Positions 43,179 to 52,789 of a stretch of 64,000 nucleotides of DNA are shown here, in pieces. Numbering within the stretch: position 1 is the first letter of the stretch; every line of letters starts with the position of its first letter. The stretch comes from CAYUVH01 sp964448135. GTDB lineage: Bacteria; Verrucomicrobiota; Verrucomicrobiia; Limisphaerales; UBA8199. Made by a program: the position numbers and the translations under genes. The notes under the pieces were generated by a model, which was given only the letters and a program-made list of their open reading frames with translations, was not told the origin of the DNA and did not search any database. The stretch spans positions 186,001 to 250,000 of the forward strand of contig CAYUVH010000007.1 in NCBI GenBank assembly GCA_964448135.1, written 5' to 3'.

Positions 43179-46100
43179 TCACGGTGCCGGGTAGCGCAGG
43201 CGATAGAACACCACCGGTGTGGCGGTATTGATGGGCAGGTTGGTCGCGGTCACGGTGGCACTGCCCGCCAGATCGACCCAGTTGGTGCCGATGCCTCGCG
43301 CCGCCGAACTGGTCTGCTGCTGGAGGATCCAGCCCTGCCATCCCGCGGGCCAACTGAGCGCGAGTTGTCCGCTGGTCACACTGTAGTGAAGGTTCGTCGG
43401 CGCGTTGGGAATGGAGGCCAGCACCTGGATGAGCCCGCCGCCGCTCAGAAAACCGGGCAACCCGCCGGCGCTGTAAAATCCGGCTGGCACCGCCACGTTG
43501 TTCGTAAAGAGACGCGTGACCGTCGCGGTGCCCGCGTAATTCATGATCAGCGTCGCTCCGCTGGACAGCCTAATGATCGCGGAGTGCGTGTTCGTGGAAT
43601 CCAGCCGCAGCGACCCTGCGCCAACCACCGTATCGCCCATGTACGTGTTCGCTCCCGAAAGCGCCAGAATACCCGCGCCAGTCTTCGTCAAACCGCCGCT
43701 GCCGGATAGCACGCCGGACAACGTGACGATTCGACCCGCGGTGTCGAACGTCACCGGACCGTTCGAAGCCGTCAGCGTGAAGTTCAATGCCGAAGACCAA
43801 TTCGCGGCTGCCGCAATCGTTCCGCCCCCCAGGTTTGCTTCGTAGCTCCCACTGCTGGTGGTAATGCCGCCCGACCCGATCTGAATGCGACCGCCGGTCA
43901 GATTGTAGATGCCGCGCCCAATTCCCGTCAGCGCGCCGAGATTCAAGGTGCCCACATTGGAGATCACGCCGCCGGCCTGATTTACGATTCCCGTGATGAC
44001 CACGCCGGCGCCGAGCCCCAGGCCGAGGATATGGTTGTTCATATCCAGGGTTCCGCCGTTTAGATCGTACCGGGCCTGCGTCGCAGGATTATTCGCCGCG
44101 CCGACAAACAGATAATTCACATTTCCCGGATTGAAGCTGAAGGTGCCGCCCTTCTGGATCAACGTCCCGTCACCGCCATCGCGCCCAATCACGCCGCTGT
44201 CGGCGAAGTTCCCGGTGAGCCGCAACGTCGCGCCGGGCTGGATGATCAGCGTGCCGTCATACTCAGGGTTCGCATTTCCGAGGTAGAAAGCCGTCAATCC
44301 GTTTCCAGTTACACCGGTGTAACCGGTGATGACGCTGGTGCCGCCGTTCACGAACAAGCCGGCCAGCACATTCGAGCCGCCTAAAGTCAGCGCGCCCGGG
44401 CCCATTTTGATCAGGTTGCCGGCACAGGTGACGCCCGCATTGATCACCGCGCCGGCCCCCGCCCCCATGGCGTTTACTGAAATGCTCGAAGCGCCGCCGC
44501 TGATGGTAAGCGTGTTCAGCGCACTGCCGTTGTCGTCCAGAATCCAACTCGCGGGCGAACTGGTGTCCAGATCACCAAATGCCACACTCCCCAGCGTATG
44601 CGGCGCATCCAGGTGGATTGTGGTGTCGCTCGCGAGGTCCACGCCCGACAAATCAGCGCCCAACCCCGCTCCTTCGGCCACCGACGAATCCTGCCAGTTC
44701 GTGGCCACGCTCCAAAAGCCGCCCGCCGCCTTCAACCAGGCGAACCCGTTGTCCGGCACGTAATAATTCGTGCGGATATTCAAAGACACCGCGCCATAAA
44801 CATCCGCGCCGCCGGAGGCCAGATACCAGTAAGGCAGGACGCCGTAGCGCGTGATGCTTTCGTCGGGAAAATTCCACTTCTCGAGGCAACCCTCGAACGA
44901 AGTCTGAAACGGCACGCTGTCCGGGATGTGGAAGCAGTTCAACGCGCGGTTTCCGGGAGCGTATAAATTACCCGGCGGCGCCAGGAGCTGCGAGTGATAC
45001 GGCCGGCTGAAATAGCCCGGTGTTCCCCAGGCGAAGCCGAAGTAATCCTCCGACCCCGTCCCGAACCACGACGGCGAGGTCTCACCGTCCACGAAAAACT
45101 TTTCGTCCCCTTCGCCCCACCACGGCCCCGGCGAGAGATCGGTCTTCTGATAAACGTGCAATGTCAGTCCCAGGAATCGTCCCTGCCCGCTGGTGGCCAG
45201 AAATCGATAATCGGGAGAGCGACCGTTGTTGGTGAGGTAGCTGCCGCGATTCCATTTCGCGTGAAAACGCGCCAGGCTCGCGATCGGTTTCGTCAGCGGC
45301 GCGTAGCTGAGAACCACGTCCACATTCCGGCTCGCACTTCCATCATTGGCCAAAACCATGCGCGCCCCGGAGGCGAATGGCAGGTACCAATAACAATACA
45401 TCCAACCGTTCGACTGCATCCCCAGGGGCAGCGATTGAAAAGGAATATAGCCACAGGAACTGCCAAAGAAATCGCCCAACGGCGCCCACACACTTGCATT
45501 GGTCTCCCCGTCCCAAAACATGCTCACGGTCAATTCGCGCAACGCCTTCCACGAAACGCTGCTGCCGGAAAGGCGCAGCTTCAACGCCGTGATCGCCGCC
45601 TGTCCGTTAAAATTGAAGTTGGTGACGCTTTGCCCGGGCCCGAGCGTGAAACTGTTTGTCACCGTGATCTGCCCCGCGCGCGCGCCGCCCGGGTCCGAGC
45701 CGGCCTGGCTTAGAAAAAAGCCGTTCACATTTGCCAAGGCAGTTTGATCCGCGGTGGTCAGATTCGTGGTGAAGGTGGGCACTGTGACGCCTGGCGCAAA
45801 AGTGGAGTAATTGATCTGGTAATACTGCCCCCACGAACCGTATGCCACCACCTTGCATGAAACGTTGTAGGGAATGGGCAGATACGAATCAAAACCGCCG
45901 CAGACCGAATACGTCAGCGACGGATAGTTGAACGGAAACTGCGTGCGATTGAAGTAATCCTGAAACGCGAGGTCCACTGCCGGCGTGCTCGAGCCATCCA
46001 GGAAGATTTTCACGTGGCCGGAGCCAACCTGCGCGCTCCACATTCGCCAGATGCAGCCGGGCCCGTTCATCTGGGCAATGATGACGCCGCCGTCTCCATT

Positions 46101-46379
46101 TGAACCAATACTTCCGGAACCGTCATTGTTCGCGCCCCAATTTTCGCAATTGCCGGTGCCGGAGTTGTAAACGGAAGCCCGGTCGCGCGAGGTCCATTCG
46201 GCGGATTTTTCCCCCGCGAGCGGCAGTTGGGCGAGCCGTTCCAGGTTCGTCAGCGTGTTGACCAGGTCCGCGTAGGAATATGTCTGCGCCCACGCCGCAC
46301 CCGGCAGGCTGAGCAGCACCACGCCCATCAGCCAGCGTCTGAGCAGCGACCAACCATCCGGCGCGAATTGCAACAACAT
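43179..46379 (-). CDS. GH172-type (DUF2961) enzyme fused to a PATR beta-repeat domain
   Basis: 1066 residues. Signal peptide 1-31 (MGVVLLSLPGAAWAQ). Residues about 35-545 match DUF2961, now glycoside hydrolase family 172: SRDRASVYNSG, GPGCIWRMWSA, then GEGDEKFFVDGE and SWFGTGSEDYFGFAWG (about 420-450), the conserved acidic region that carries the catalytic Glu pair in characterised members. Family members act on difructose dianhydride I or D-arabinan. The C-terminal half (about 550-985) is one unit of the autotransporter-associated repeat protein encoded just upstream. The end is VVFYRLRYPAP. It lies 20 bases before the giant GH32 gene. Confidence 0.83.
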   Translation of the reverse strand: MLLQFAPDGWSLLRRWLMGVVLLSLPGAAWAQTYSYADLVNTLTNLERLAQLPLAGEKSAEWTSRDRASVYNSGTGNCENWGANNDGSGSIGSNGDGGVIIAQMNGPGCIWRMWSAQVGSGHVKIFLDGSSTPAVDLAFQDYFNRTQFPFNYPSLTYSVCGGFDSYLPIPYNVSCKVVAYGSWGQYYQINYSTFAPGVTVPTFTTNLTTADQTALANVNGFFLSQAGSDPGGARAGQITVTNSFTLGPGQSVTNFNFNGQAAITALKLRLSGSSVSWKALRELTVSMFWDGETNASVWAPLGDFFGSSCGYIPFQSLPLGMQSNGWMYCYWYLPFASGARMVLANDGSASRNVDVVLSYAPLTKPIASLARFHAKWNRGSYLTNNGRSPDYRFLATSGQGRFLGLTLHVYQKTDLSPGPWWGEGDEKFFVDGETSPSWFGTGSEDYFGFAWGTPGYFSRPYHSQLLAPPGNLYAPGNRALNCFHIPDSVPFQTSFEGCLEKWNFPDESITRYGVLPYWYLASGGADVYGAVSLNIRTNYYVPDNGFAWLKAAGGFWSVATNWQDSSVAEGAGLGADLSGVDLASDTTIHLDAPHTLGSVAFGDLDTSSPASWILDDNGSALNTLTISGGASSISVNAMGAGAGAVINAGVTCAGNLIKMGPGALTLGGSNVLAGLFVNGGTSVITGYTGVTGNGLTAFYLGNANPEYDGTLIIQPGATLRLTGNFADSGVIGRDGGDGTLIQKGGTFSFNPGNVNYLFVGAANNPATQARYDLNGGTLDMNNHILGLGLGAGVVITGIVNQAGGVISNVGTLNLGALTGIGRGIYNLTGGRIQIGSGGITTSSGSYEANLGGGTIAAAANWSSALNFTLTASNGPVTFDTAGRIVTLSGVLSGSGGLTKTGAGILALSGANTYMGDTVVGAGSLRLDSTNTHSAIIRLSSGATLIMNYAGTATVTRLFTNNVAVPAGFYSAGGLPGFLSGGGLIQVLASIPNAPTNLHYSVTSGQLALSWPAGWQGWILQQQTSSAARGIGTNWVDLAGSATVTATNLPINTATPVVFYRLRYPAP

Positions 46380-46471
46380 GACAGCTCGGTGGCTCTGGAC
46401 TTGATCGGGCAGGACAGGCTTTGCGGCCTGCCCTGCCCTGTTTCTCAGGACAATGCGCTTTGATTTCGGCT

Positions 46472-49400
46472 CTATTGGCGCAGGCGATAGAACACTGCCG
46501 AAGTCGCCGGATTGATCGGGAACGAAAGGTTCGTCACGCTCGAAGAACCCGGAACATCCACCCAGTTCGTGCCAATCCCCGAACCCGCGTTATTCGTCTG
46601 CACCTGCAGCACGGACGCCGGCACGCTCGCCGGCCAGCTCAAGTTCACGTTGCCGCCACCCAGGTTGACACTGATGTTGCCCGGCGGGATGTTTCCGCCG
46701 CCGAGCACTTGAATCGAGCCCGTGCCGGTGATGTAAGCCGGCAGGTTGCCCGAATTGTAGGTGCCGCTGGCGATGGCCACGCCGTTGGTGTACAGGTTCG
46801 TCACGGTCAGCGTGCCGATATAGTTCAGGTTCAGCGTCGCCCCGCTGGCGGCGCGGAAAGTGCCCGAACCATTGCTAGTCGAATCCAGCCGGAGGGTGCT
46901 GCCCGCGCCGACCGTGGTGTCGCCGGTGTAGGTGTTTGCCCCCGACAGCTCCAGGATACCGCTGCCAGAAACCGTCAAGCCGCCGACACCGGAGAGCACG
47001 CCGGAGAGCGCGATGGTGTTGCCGCCGGGTTTGAAGGTGGTCGCGCCGTTGATGCCGGTCAGCTTGAGGTTGAGTCCGGAGGACCAGCCCGCGGTCGCGC
47101 CAATCGTGCCGCCACCGAAGTTCAACTCATAGCTGCCGCCGGATTGCACCGTCATGCCGCCCGACCCGATATACAGGCTTCCGCCCGACAGGTTGTAGAT
47201 GCTGTAACCGGTCGAGAAGAACGAATCCAGGAAGAGCTGGCCGACGTTGGTGATAACGCCGCTGACCTGGCTGACGACGCCCGTAACCAGCGTGTTCACG
47301 CCGAGGCCCAGGCCGAGCGTCTTGCCATTCATATCCAGCAAACCGCCGTTCATCTTGTATTCGCCGCGCGTGAGGACGTTGCCGGCGGAGACGAACAGGT
47401 AATTCTGGTTGGCGGGATTGTAGTTAAACGTGCCGCCGTTTTGCACGACGGTGCCGCTCCCGCCATCGCGGCCGATGACGAACGCGTCGCCGAAGTTGCC
47501 ATTCATATTGAGGGTCCCTCCGTTCGGAATGACCATCGTGCCGAAGCAACCGCCCACATAATCACCGTTGCCCACGTAGGTGCGCGAGCCGCCGGTGCCG
47601 CTCACGGTCGTGGTGCCGGTGATGTAATTGGTGCCGCCGTCCACGTCATAACCTGCGAACGTGTTGTTGCCCGCCAGGGTCAGCGTGCCGTCGCCAACCT
47701 TGTAAACCGTGTTGTTGACCGCGGTGATGTCGCCGTTGATCGCGAGGTTTCCGTTGACCGGTGTGTTCACATTCACGTTGGCCGTCGGCGCCAGGAACAG
47801 GTTGATCGTCTGGGTGATCGGTGCCACCGGATTGGCGATGAAGCTGATGTCTCCGGCCAGGTTCAGCGTGTTGCCGTTCAGCGTGAACGCGCCGGCAATG
47901 TTGCTGAACGTCAGACCCGTCGCCGTCACGCCCACCAGGTTATTGGTGTTGTTCAGGCGCGCGGTGCCCCCGAAGGTCAATCCGATTGGGAAGATCGGCA
48001 CGTTGTTGCCGTCCCAGTTGCCCGCGGTGTTCCAGAAGTTGTTCGCGCCCGAGCCGGTCCAATGCCCGGTGCTCACGGTCTGAACCAGCAGGTCACCCGT
48101 GCCGATGATGTAGGCCGGGAGGTTGCCGGCATTGTAGGTGCCCGACGGCAGGGCCACGCCGTTCGTCGCGAAGGACGACACCACGTAGTTGCCGCTGTAA
48201 TTCAGGTTCAGCGTCGAGCCGTTGGTCACCCGCAGGGAACCCGCGCTGCTGCCGGTCACGTCGAACTGCAGGGTGCCGCCGTTCACGTTCATGTTGCCCG
48301 TGAACGTATTCGCGCCGCCGAGTTCGAGCACGCCGCCGCCGGTGACATTGAAGCCACCGGGGCCGGACAGAATGCCCGTGAGGTTGATCGTGTTGCCCGC
48401 GGTGTCAAACGTCACCGGCCCGTTGCTGCCGGTGAGCTGCATGTTTAGCGACGAAATCCAGCTCGAGCCGGAAGCCCCGACGGTTCCGCCGCCCAGGTAG
48501 ATTTCGTAAACGCCGCTGTCCGACACAATGCCGGCCGATCCGATGTAAATGCTGCCGCCCGACATGCGATAGATGCCACGGCCCGGTCCGAAGGTAAACG
48601 CGCCCAGGTCCAGCTTGCCAACGTTGACTATCGAGCCGCTGGCCTGGTTGACGATGCCCGTGATAAGCGTCGAGTTGTTCGCGGACAATCCCACGGCCAG
48701 CGTGTACCCACTCATGTCCAGCATGCCGCCGTTCATGGTGTATGACGCACGAGTGGCAGCGCTGCTCGAGGCACCGATAAACAGATACGCCACGTTACCC
48801 GGATTAAAGGTGAACGTGCCGCCGTTCTGCACCACCGTGCCGGAACCGCTGTCGCGGCCAAGCACGCCGGCATCACCGAAATTGCCGGTCACCGCGAGTG
48901 TGGCGCCGGGTTGAATCACCAGCGCGCCCACCGTGCCGATGTCGCCGATGTAAAATCGGCTGCCATTGCCATTACCCTGTATGGAAACGTTGCCCGTGAT
49001 GACATTCGTGCCGCCGTTCACGGACAGATAATTGAACCCGTCGCTCGCCCCACCCAACGTCAGGGTCCCCAACCCGCTCTTGGTCAGCGCGAAGCCGGAG
49101 GTGATGTTGCCCGCGAGATTCACATTGCCGTTGGCGGGCAGATTGATGTTCTGATCGGCCGTGAACGTCAGCCCGAAGTTGATGCTATCATTGACGGGGC
49201 TGGCCGGGTTGCCATTGAAGGACAGCGAACCGTTCAGCGTGGCGTCGTTGCCGTTCAACGTGAACGAGCCCGCCGCCGAATCAAACGTCAACCCGCTGAT
49301 CGTGATGGCGCTCAGATCATTGGTGTTATTCAGCCGCGTGCTGCCGGCGAAGACCAGCGCGTGCGGGAAAATCGGCGCCACATCGTTGTCCCAGTTGCCA

Positions 49401-51727
49401 CCGGTGCTCCAATTGTTGTTCGCGCCACCGCCATCCCAGATGCCGCTGCTGATGCTGCTGACCTGCAGATTGCCACCGCCGGTGATGTAAGCCGGAAGAT
49501 TGCCGGAGTTGTAGGTGCCGGCCGGCTGCAGCACACCGTTCAAATAAAGGCTGCTCACCACATAATTACCACCAAAGTTCAGGAAGAGCGTACTGCCAGT
49601 GGCCAGTTTCACCGCCGTCGGGCAACTGCCCGTGACATCAAACTCCAGCGTCGCGCCACTGTTGACCGTCGTGTCGCCGGTGTAAGAATTCGCCCCATTG
49701 AGCGCCAGCGCGCCGGGACCACTCACAATCAACCCGCCCGTGCCGGACAATGATCCGGACAGCGTGATGGTATTGCCGTTCGGGACGAACGTGGTTGCGC
49801 CACCAGTGCCGGTGAGCTTCATGTTGATTGCGGACGACCAGAACGCCACCGCGCCGACCGTGCCGCCGCCCAGGTTCATCTGATACGCCCCGCCGTCGGA
49901 CGTGATGCCGCCGGAGCCGAGATAAAGGCTGCCGCCGGTCAGATTATAAATGCCGGTACCCAACTGGCCGAACGGATTGAAGCGGATGTTGCCCACGTTG
50001 GTGACCACGCCACCGGCCTGATTCACAATGCCGGTCACGCCTGACGCAAATGACAAATCAATGCCAATGGTCTGGCCGTTCATGTCCAGCACGCCGCCGT
50101 TCATGTCGTACTCGCCCCGGGTGCTGGAATTGCCGGTCGCGGCCAAAAACAGGTACGCCGGGCTGCCGGACATGTTGAAATTAAACGTGCCGCCGTTCTG
50201 AATGATGGTCCCGCTGCCCCCATCACGGCCGAGCACCGCCGCGTCCTGAAACGCGCCGTTCACGCTCAGCGTGGCGCCCGGCTCGATGATCAACGTCGAC
50301 TTGCGGGACGTCTGCGCGTCCGCCAGGTAAAAGAACGAACTGCCGCCGATGCCGTTGATGGTCGTCGTTCCCGTGATGCGATTGGTGCCGTTGTTGATCA
50401 CCAAACCCTTCAGCGAGTTGGTTCCCGCCAGGGTAAGCACGCCAAAATTACCATCCGGATCCTGCTGGGTTACTTCCGTGTTGGAACCCGTGACGTTGCC
50501 GTTGATGACAATGTTCCCTTGCGGACGCACGTTGATGAGGACATTTCCGCTGGGCGTCAACGGCAGGTTGATTGCCTGGGTAATCACGCTGCCCGGATTG
50601 GCGGTGAAGCCAATCCCGCCGTTCAAGCCGAGGCTGTTGCCGTTCAAGCTGAACGCGCCCGCCGCGGAATCAAACGTGATCGAACTCGCGGACACGCCCG
50701 TGAGATCGTTGGTATTGTTCAGGCGCGTGCTCCCCGCAAAGGTCAACGGAGTGGCAAACACCGGCACGACGTTGTTGTCCCAGTTCCCCGCCGTGCTCCA
50801 GTTGTTGTCGGCTCCGCCGCCATCCCAGGCGCCGGTGCTGTAGGTGCCCGGCGCTGTCACGTCGGCCCAGGTTTCGCCTACGCGAATCTCATCATGCGCC
50901 ACGGTGCGGCCGTTGTTGAAACAACCGAACGAAAGTCCGTTGAACGACATGTCGCCTGCGCTCGGCATATTGAGCGTGGGCGAAACCGGCTCGGTGCCCG
51001 AGGTGGGATTCATGTACACCTTGACCGTGTCATTGCCGCCCAGGAAATCGATGCGCACCACGTAGAAATTCACCGAGGTGCTGCCCGGCCCAATCGAGGT
51101 CTGCCCGGCGGCGGGGACGCGCAGATACACATCGGTGTTGCCCCCGCTATCGTTGCCCAAGCCACCGATCCGCCCCGGATCACCCAGATCGCCGCGATGA
51201 AACTCGAACTCGTAGTAGGACGTCGTCCCGTTCGGCTGCTGCATGAAGCTGATGTAAATCGTCTTCCCGTTCGCGCCGATATTGCCGCCATTCAGGTAAC
51301 CTTTCGTCCCAAAGGAACCGCCCGCGGACGTGTCCAGGAACCGCCCCGAACGCGTGTTGTTCGGCGTGAAAGCAAAATTGCCCGTCGAATACGAATCGTA
51401 CCCGGCAGGCGCATTCGCGCCTGCCACCAGGCTGCCGGATTGCACACTCGACGCACCGTTGTTCACGGTCTGCCACGTTGCCCCCCAGCCAAAACCGCCA
51501 TTCTGACCGGACAGGTTGCCGCTGCCCGTCGAATAACTAAATCCCTCATACGCCATCAGAGCCGCCTTGGACGTCGCTGCCGATGCCAGCAGCGCGCCGG
51601 CCAGCATCACCGGCGCCAGCAAACGCCGGCGGCTTCGCGGTTTTGTTGGAATCGGGTCGCCGTCAGCGCGGCGTAAGTAGGGTGGAAACAATAAGTTGGT
51701 TTTCATTTCGCTCGAGGTTGGGTTCAT
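46472..51727 (-). CDS. giant secreted PATR (autotransporter-associated beta-strand repeat) protein
   Basis: 1751 residues; a second start is possible at 51706. Signal peptide with SRRRLLAPVMLAGALLASAA. Residues about 55-285 are the AYEGFSY module (also twice in the giant GH32 protein). Then three tandem units of about 460 residues begin near 298, 762 and 1221, each opening with W(D/T)GxGAxNxWxTxGNWD and closing with a PATR motif such as GVGGLTVSGSGILELSGANT. The terminal module ends FYRLRQ. No C-terminal beta-barrel is present. It is predicted to be a long parallel beta-helix on the surface or outside. It lies 50 bases after the pseudopilin gene and 92 before the GH172 gene. Confidence 0.85.
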   Translation of the reverse strand: MNPTSSEMKTNLLFPPYLRRADGDPIPTKPRSRRRLLAPVMLAGALLASAATSKAALMAYEGFSYSTGSGNLSGQNGGFGWGATWQTVNNGASSVQSGSLVAGANAPAGYDSYSTGNFAFTPNNTRSGRFLDTSAGGSFGTKGYLNGGNIGANGKTIYISFMQQPNGTTSYYEFEFHRGDLGDPGRIGGLGNDSGGNTDVYLRVPAAGQTSIGPGSTSVNFYVVRIDFLGGNDTVKVYMNPTSGTEPVSPTLNMPSAGDMSFNGLSFGCFNNGRTVAHDEIRVGETWADVTAPGTYSTGAWDGGGADNNWSTAGNWDNNVVPVFATPLTFAGSTRLNNTNDLTGVSASSITFDSAAGAFSLNGNSLGLNGGIGFTANPGSVITQAINLPLTPSGNVLINVRPQGNIVINGNVTGSNTEVTQQDPDGNFGVLTLAGTNSLKGLVINNGTNRITGTTTINGIGGSSFFYLADAQTSRKSTLIIEPGATLSVNGAFQDAAVLGRDGGSGTIIQNGGTFNFNMSGSPAYLFLAATGNSSTRGEYDMNGGVLDMNGQTIGIDLSFASGVTGIVNQAGGVVTNVGNIRFNPFGQLGTGIYNLTGGSLYLGSGGITSDGGAYQMNLGGGTVGAVAFWSSAINMKLTGTGGATTFVPNGNTITLSGSLSGTGGLIVSGPGALALNGANSYTGDTTVNSGATLEFDVTGSCPTAVKLATGSTLFLNFGGNYVVSSLYLNGVLQPAGTYNSGNLPAYITGGGNLQVSSISSGIWDGGGANNNWSTGGNWDNDVAPIFPHALVFAGSTRLNNTNDLSAITISGLTFDSAAGSFTLNGNDATLNGSLSFNGNPASPVNDSINFGLTFTADQNINLPANGNVNLAGNITSGFALTKSGLGTLTLGGASDGFNYLSVNGGTNVITGNVSIQGNGNGSRFYIGDIGTVGALVIQPGATLAVTGNFGDAGVLGRDSGSGTVVQNGGTFTFNPGNVAYLFIGASSSAATRASYTMNGGMLDMSGYTLAVGLSANNSTLITGIVNQASGSIVNVGKLDLGAFTFGPGRGIYRMSGGSIYIGSAGIVSDSGVYEIYLGGGTVGASGSSWISSLNMQLTGSNGPVTFDTAGNTINLTGILSGPGGFNVTGGGVLELGGANTFTGNMNVNGGTLQFDVTGSSAGSLRVTNGSTLNLNYSGNYVVSSFATNGVALPSGTYNAGNLPAYIIGTGDLLVQTVSTGHWTGSGANNFWNTAGNWDGNNVPIFPIGLTFGGTARLNNTNNLVGVTATGLTFSNIAGAFTLNGNTLNLAGDISFIANPVAPITQTINLFLAPTANVNVNTPVNGNLAINGDITAVNNTVYKVGDGTLTLAGNNTFAGYDVDGGTNYITGTTTVSGTGGSRTYVGNGDYVGGCFGTMVIPNGGTLNMNGNFGDAFVIGRDGGSGTVVQNGGTFNYNPANQNYLFVSAGNVLTRGEYKMNGGLLDMNGKTLGLGLGVNTLVTGVVSQVSGVITNVGQLFLDSFFSTGYSIYNLSGGSLYIGSGGMTVQSGGSYELNFGGGTIGATAGWSSGLNLKLTGINGATTFKPGGNTIALSGVLSGVGGLTVSGSGILELSGANTYTGDTTVGAGSTLRLDSTSNGSGTFRAASGATLNLNYIGTLTVTNLYTNGVAIASGTYNSGNLPAYITGTGSIQVLGGGNIPPGNISVNLGGGNVNLSWPASVPASVLQVQTNNAGSGIGTNWVDVPGSSSVTNLSFPINPATSAVFYRLRQ

Positions 51728-51777
51728 AACTACTGCACTTGTTTGGTTGGGGGTCGTCGGCCTTGGACTCGGTCATT

Positions 51778-52686
51778 TCACTTGTCACCTGCGCGTTTCA
51801 AAGGGTCCCAGTAGCGGGAATTGATCAGCCCGGAATTGCCGCCGCCTTCGGGGTCGGACTGCGGATTGATCTGCGCATCCGTGCGCGTCTCGGAATGGCC
51901 GTCGGTGAAAACCACATTGCCGCGCTTGTTGTGCCGCGACGTGTCCACTCCCTCAAATTTCATGCTCGTGCTCGCCGACGCGCTCATGCACGCCGATGGC
52001 CACCAACACGACGAACTCCACGCCCCCGCCACCGAGGGGCCGCTGTCCGCAAAGAGCATCGTTTCCGTCGGTGATTTGAGCGACGACGACTTGAACCACC
52101 ACGTCGAAACAAACGTCACCCCGCCGCACACCGTGGTCCACGGGCTCGTCTGCGAATAAAGTCCGAGGAAGTAGGAATTGTATCCGTAACCGACCAGGTC
52201 CCGGTTGAACGCCCAGTTCCACGTCGAGCCATTGGGCAACTTCTGCGGACCAAAAATCGCCGGGCACCGGAACAGATTCGTCTTGTTGCCCCCGTACTCC
52301 GCGATCATCGGCCCCCACCAATCCACATTGTTCGCCAGATCGTTGTCGCGGTGCGCGGGAAAAATGTCCTTGTTATCCGTTACGTAAAGCTGATTGAACA
52401 AACTGATCTGCCGCAGGTTGTTCATGTCCGAAATCATGTAGGCCTTCTGTTTGGCCTTGGCCAAAGCCGGCAGGAGCATGGCCGCAAGAATCGCGATGAT
52501 GGCGATGACGACCAGGAGTTCAATGAGCGTGAAGCCGGACCGGGATGCCGGCCCGCGCCGGACTGCCTGAGGCAACCAGCTTGCTCGGTCGCAAGATTGT
52601 AACTTGCAGAACTCTGTTCGTCGTTCGGATCGCGAAATCGTGGCTCGGGGCAGCCTGCCCACAGTGAACGTCCGGTGGGCTTTCAT
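51778..52686 (-). CDS. type II secretion-like pseudopilin with H-X9-DG motif
   Basis: 302 residues. A long basic leader (about 51 residues) precedes SRSG/FTLIELLVVIAIIAI, the prepilin peptidase site and N-terminal helix, followed by LLPALAKAKQKAYMISDMNN. The C-terminal part has HNKRGNVVFTDGHSE, an exact H-X9-DG motif that defines a large Planctomycetes/Verrucomicrobia pseudopilin group. It would be processed at the inner membrane and assembled in a pseudopilus-like machine. It is the first gene of the putative fructan operon and is divergent from the regulator. An initiation codon nearer the cleavage site is possible. Confidence 0.87.
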   Translation of the reverse strand: MKAHRTFTVGRLPRATISRSERRTEFCKLQSCDRASWLPQAVRRGPASRSGFTLIELLVVIAIIAILAAMLLPALAKAKQKAYMISDMNNLRQISLFNQLYVTDNKDIFPAHRDNDLANNVDWWGPMIAEYGGNKTNLFRCPAIFGPQKLPNGSTWNWAFNRDLVGYGYNSYFLGLYSQTSPWTTVCGGVTFVSTWWFKSSSLKSPTETMLFADSGPSVAGAWSSSCWWPSACMSASASTSMKFEGVDTSRHNKRGNVVFTDGHSETRTDAQINPQSDPEGGGNSGLINSRYWDPLKRAGDK

Positions 52687-52746
52687 GCTTCAACCTTGCT
52701 TACTTGTCAGTCCACTTGGAAGAACCAGGATTGACTGCTTTGTTAA

Positions 52747-52785
52747 AACCTGTCATTACAGCTTTGTAACACGCTAATACAGGTT
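52747..52785. promoter_or_regulatory. putative operator: AACCTGT / ACAGGTT inverted repeat
   Basis: AACCTGT (52747-52753) is mirrored by ACAGGTT (52779-52785), and the inner flanks continue as ATTA and TAAT. The right arm ends four bases before the ATG of the GntR/LacI-type regulator and the whole lies between that gene and the divergent operon. It is a natural autoregulatory and operon-control site. Inference only: binding is untested. Confidence 0.5.
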
Positions 52786-52789
52786 GCCT

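Noticed and set aside
39007..43194. Long plus-strand frames opposite the giant GH32 gene
   Set aside because: They carry no recognisable domains, and the minus strand has GH32 catalytic motifs and a signal peptide.
46421..48448. 675-residue plus-strand frame opposite the PATR gene
   Set aside because: Arg/Ala/Val-rich shadow of a repetitive gene; it has no signal peptide or motif and breaks between repeat units.
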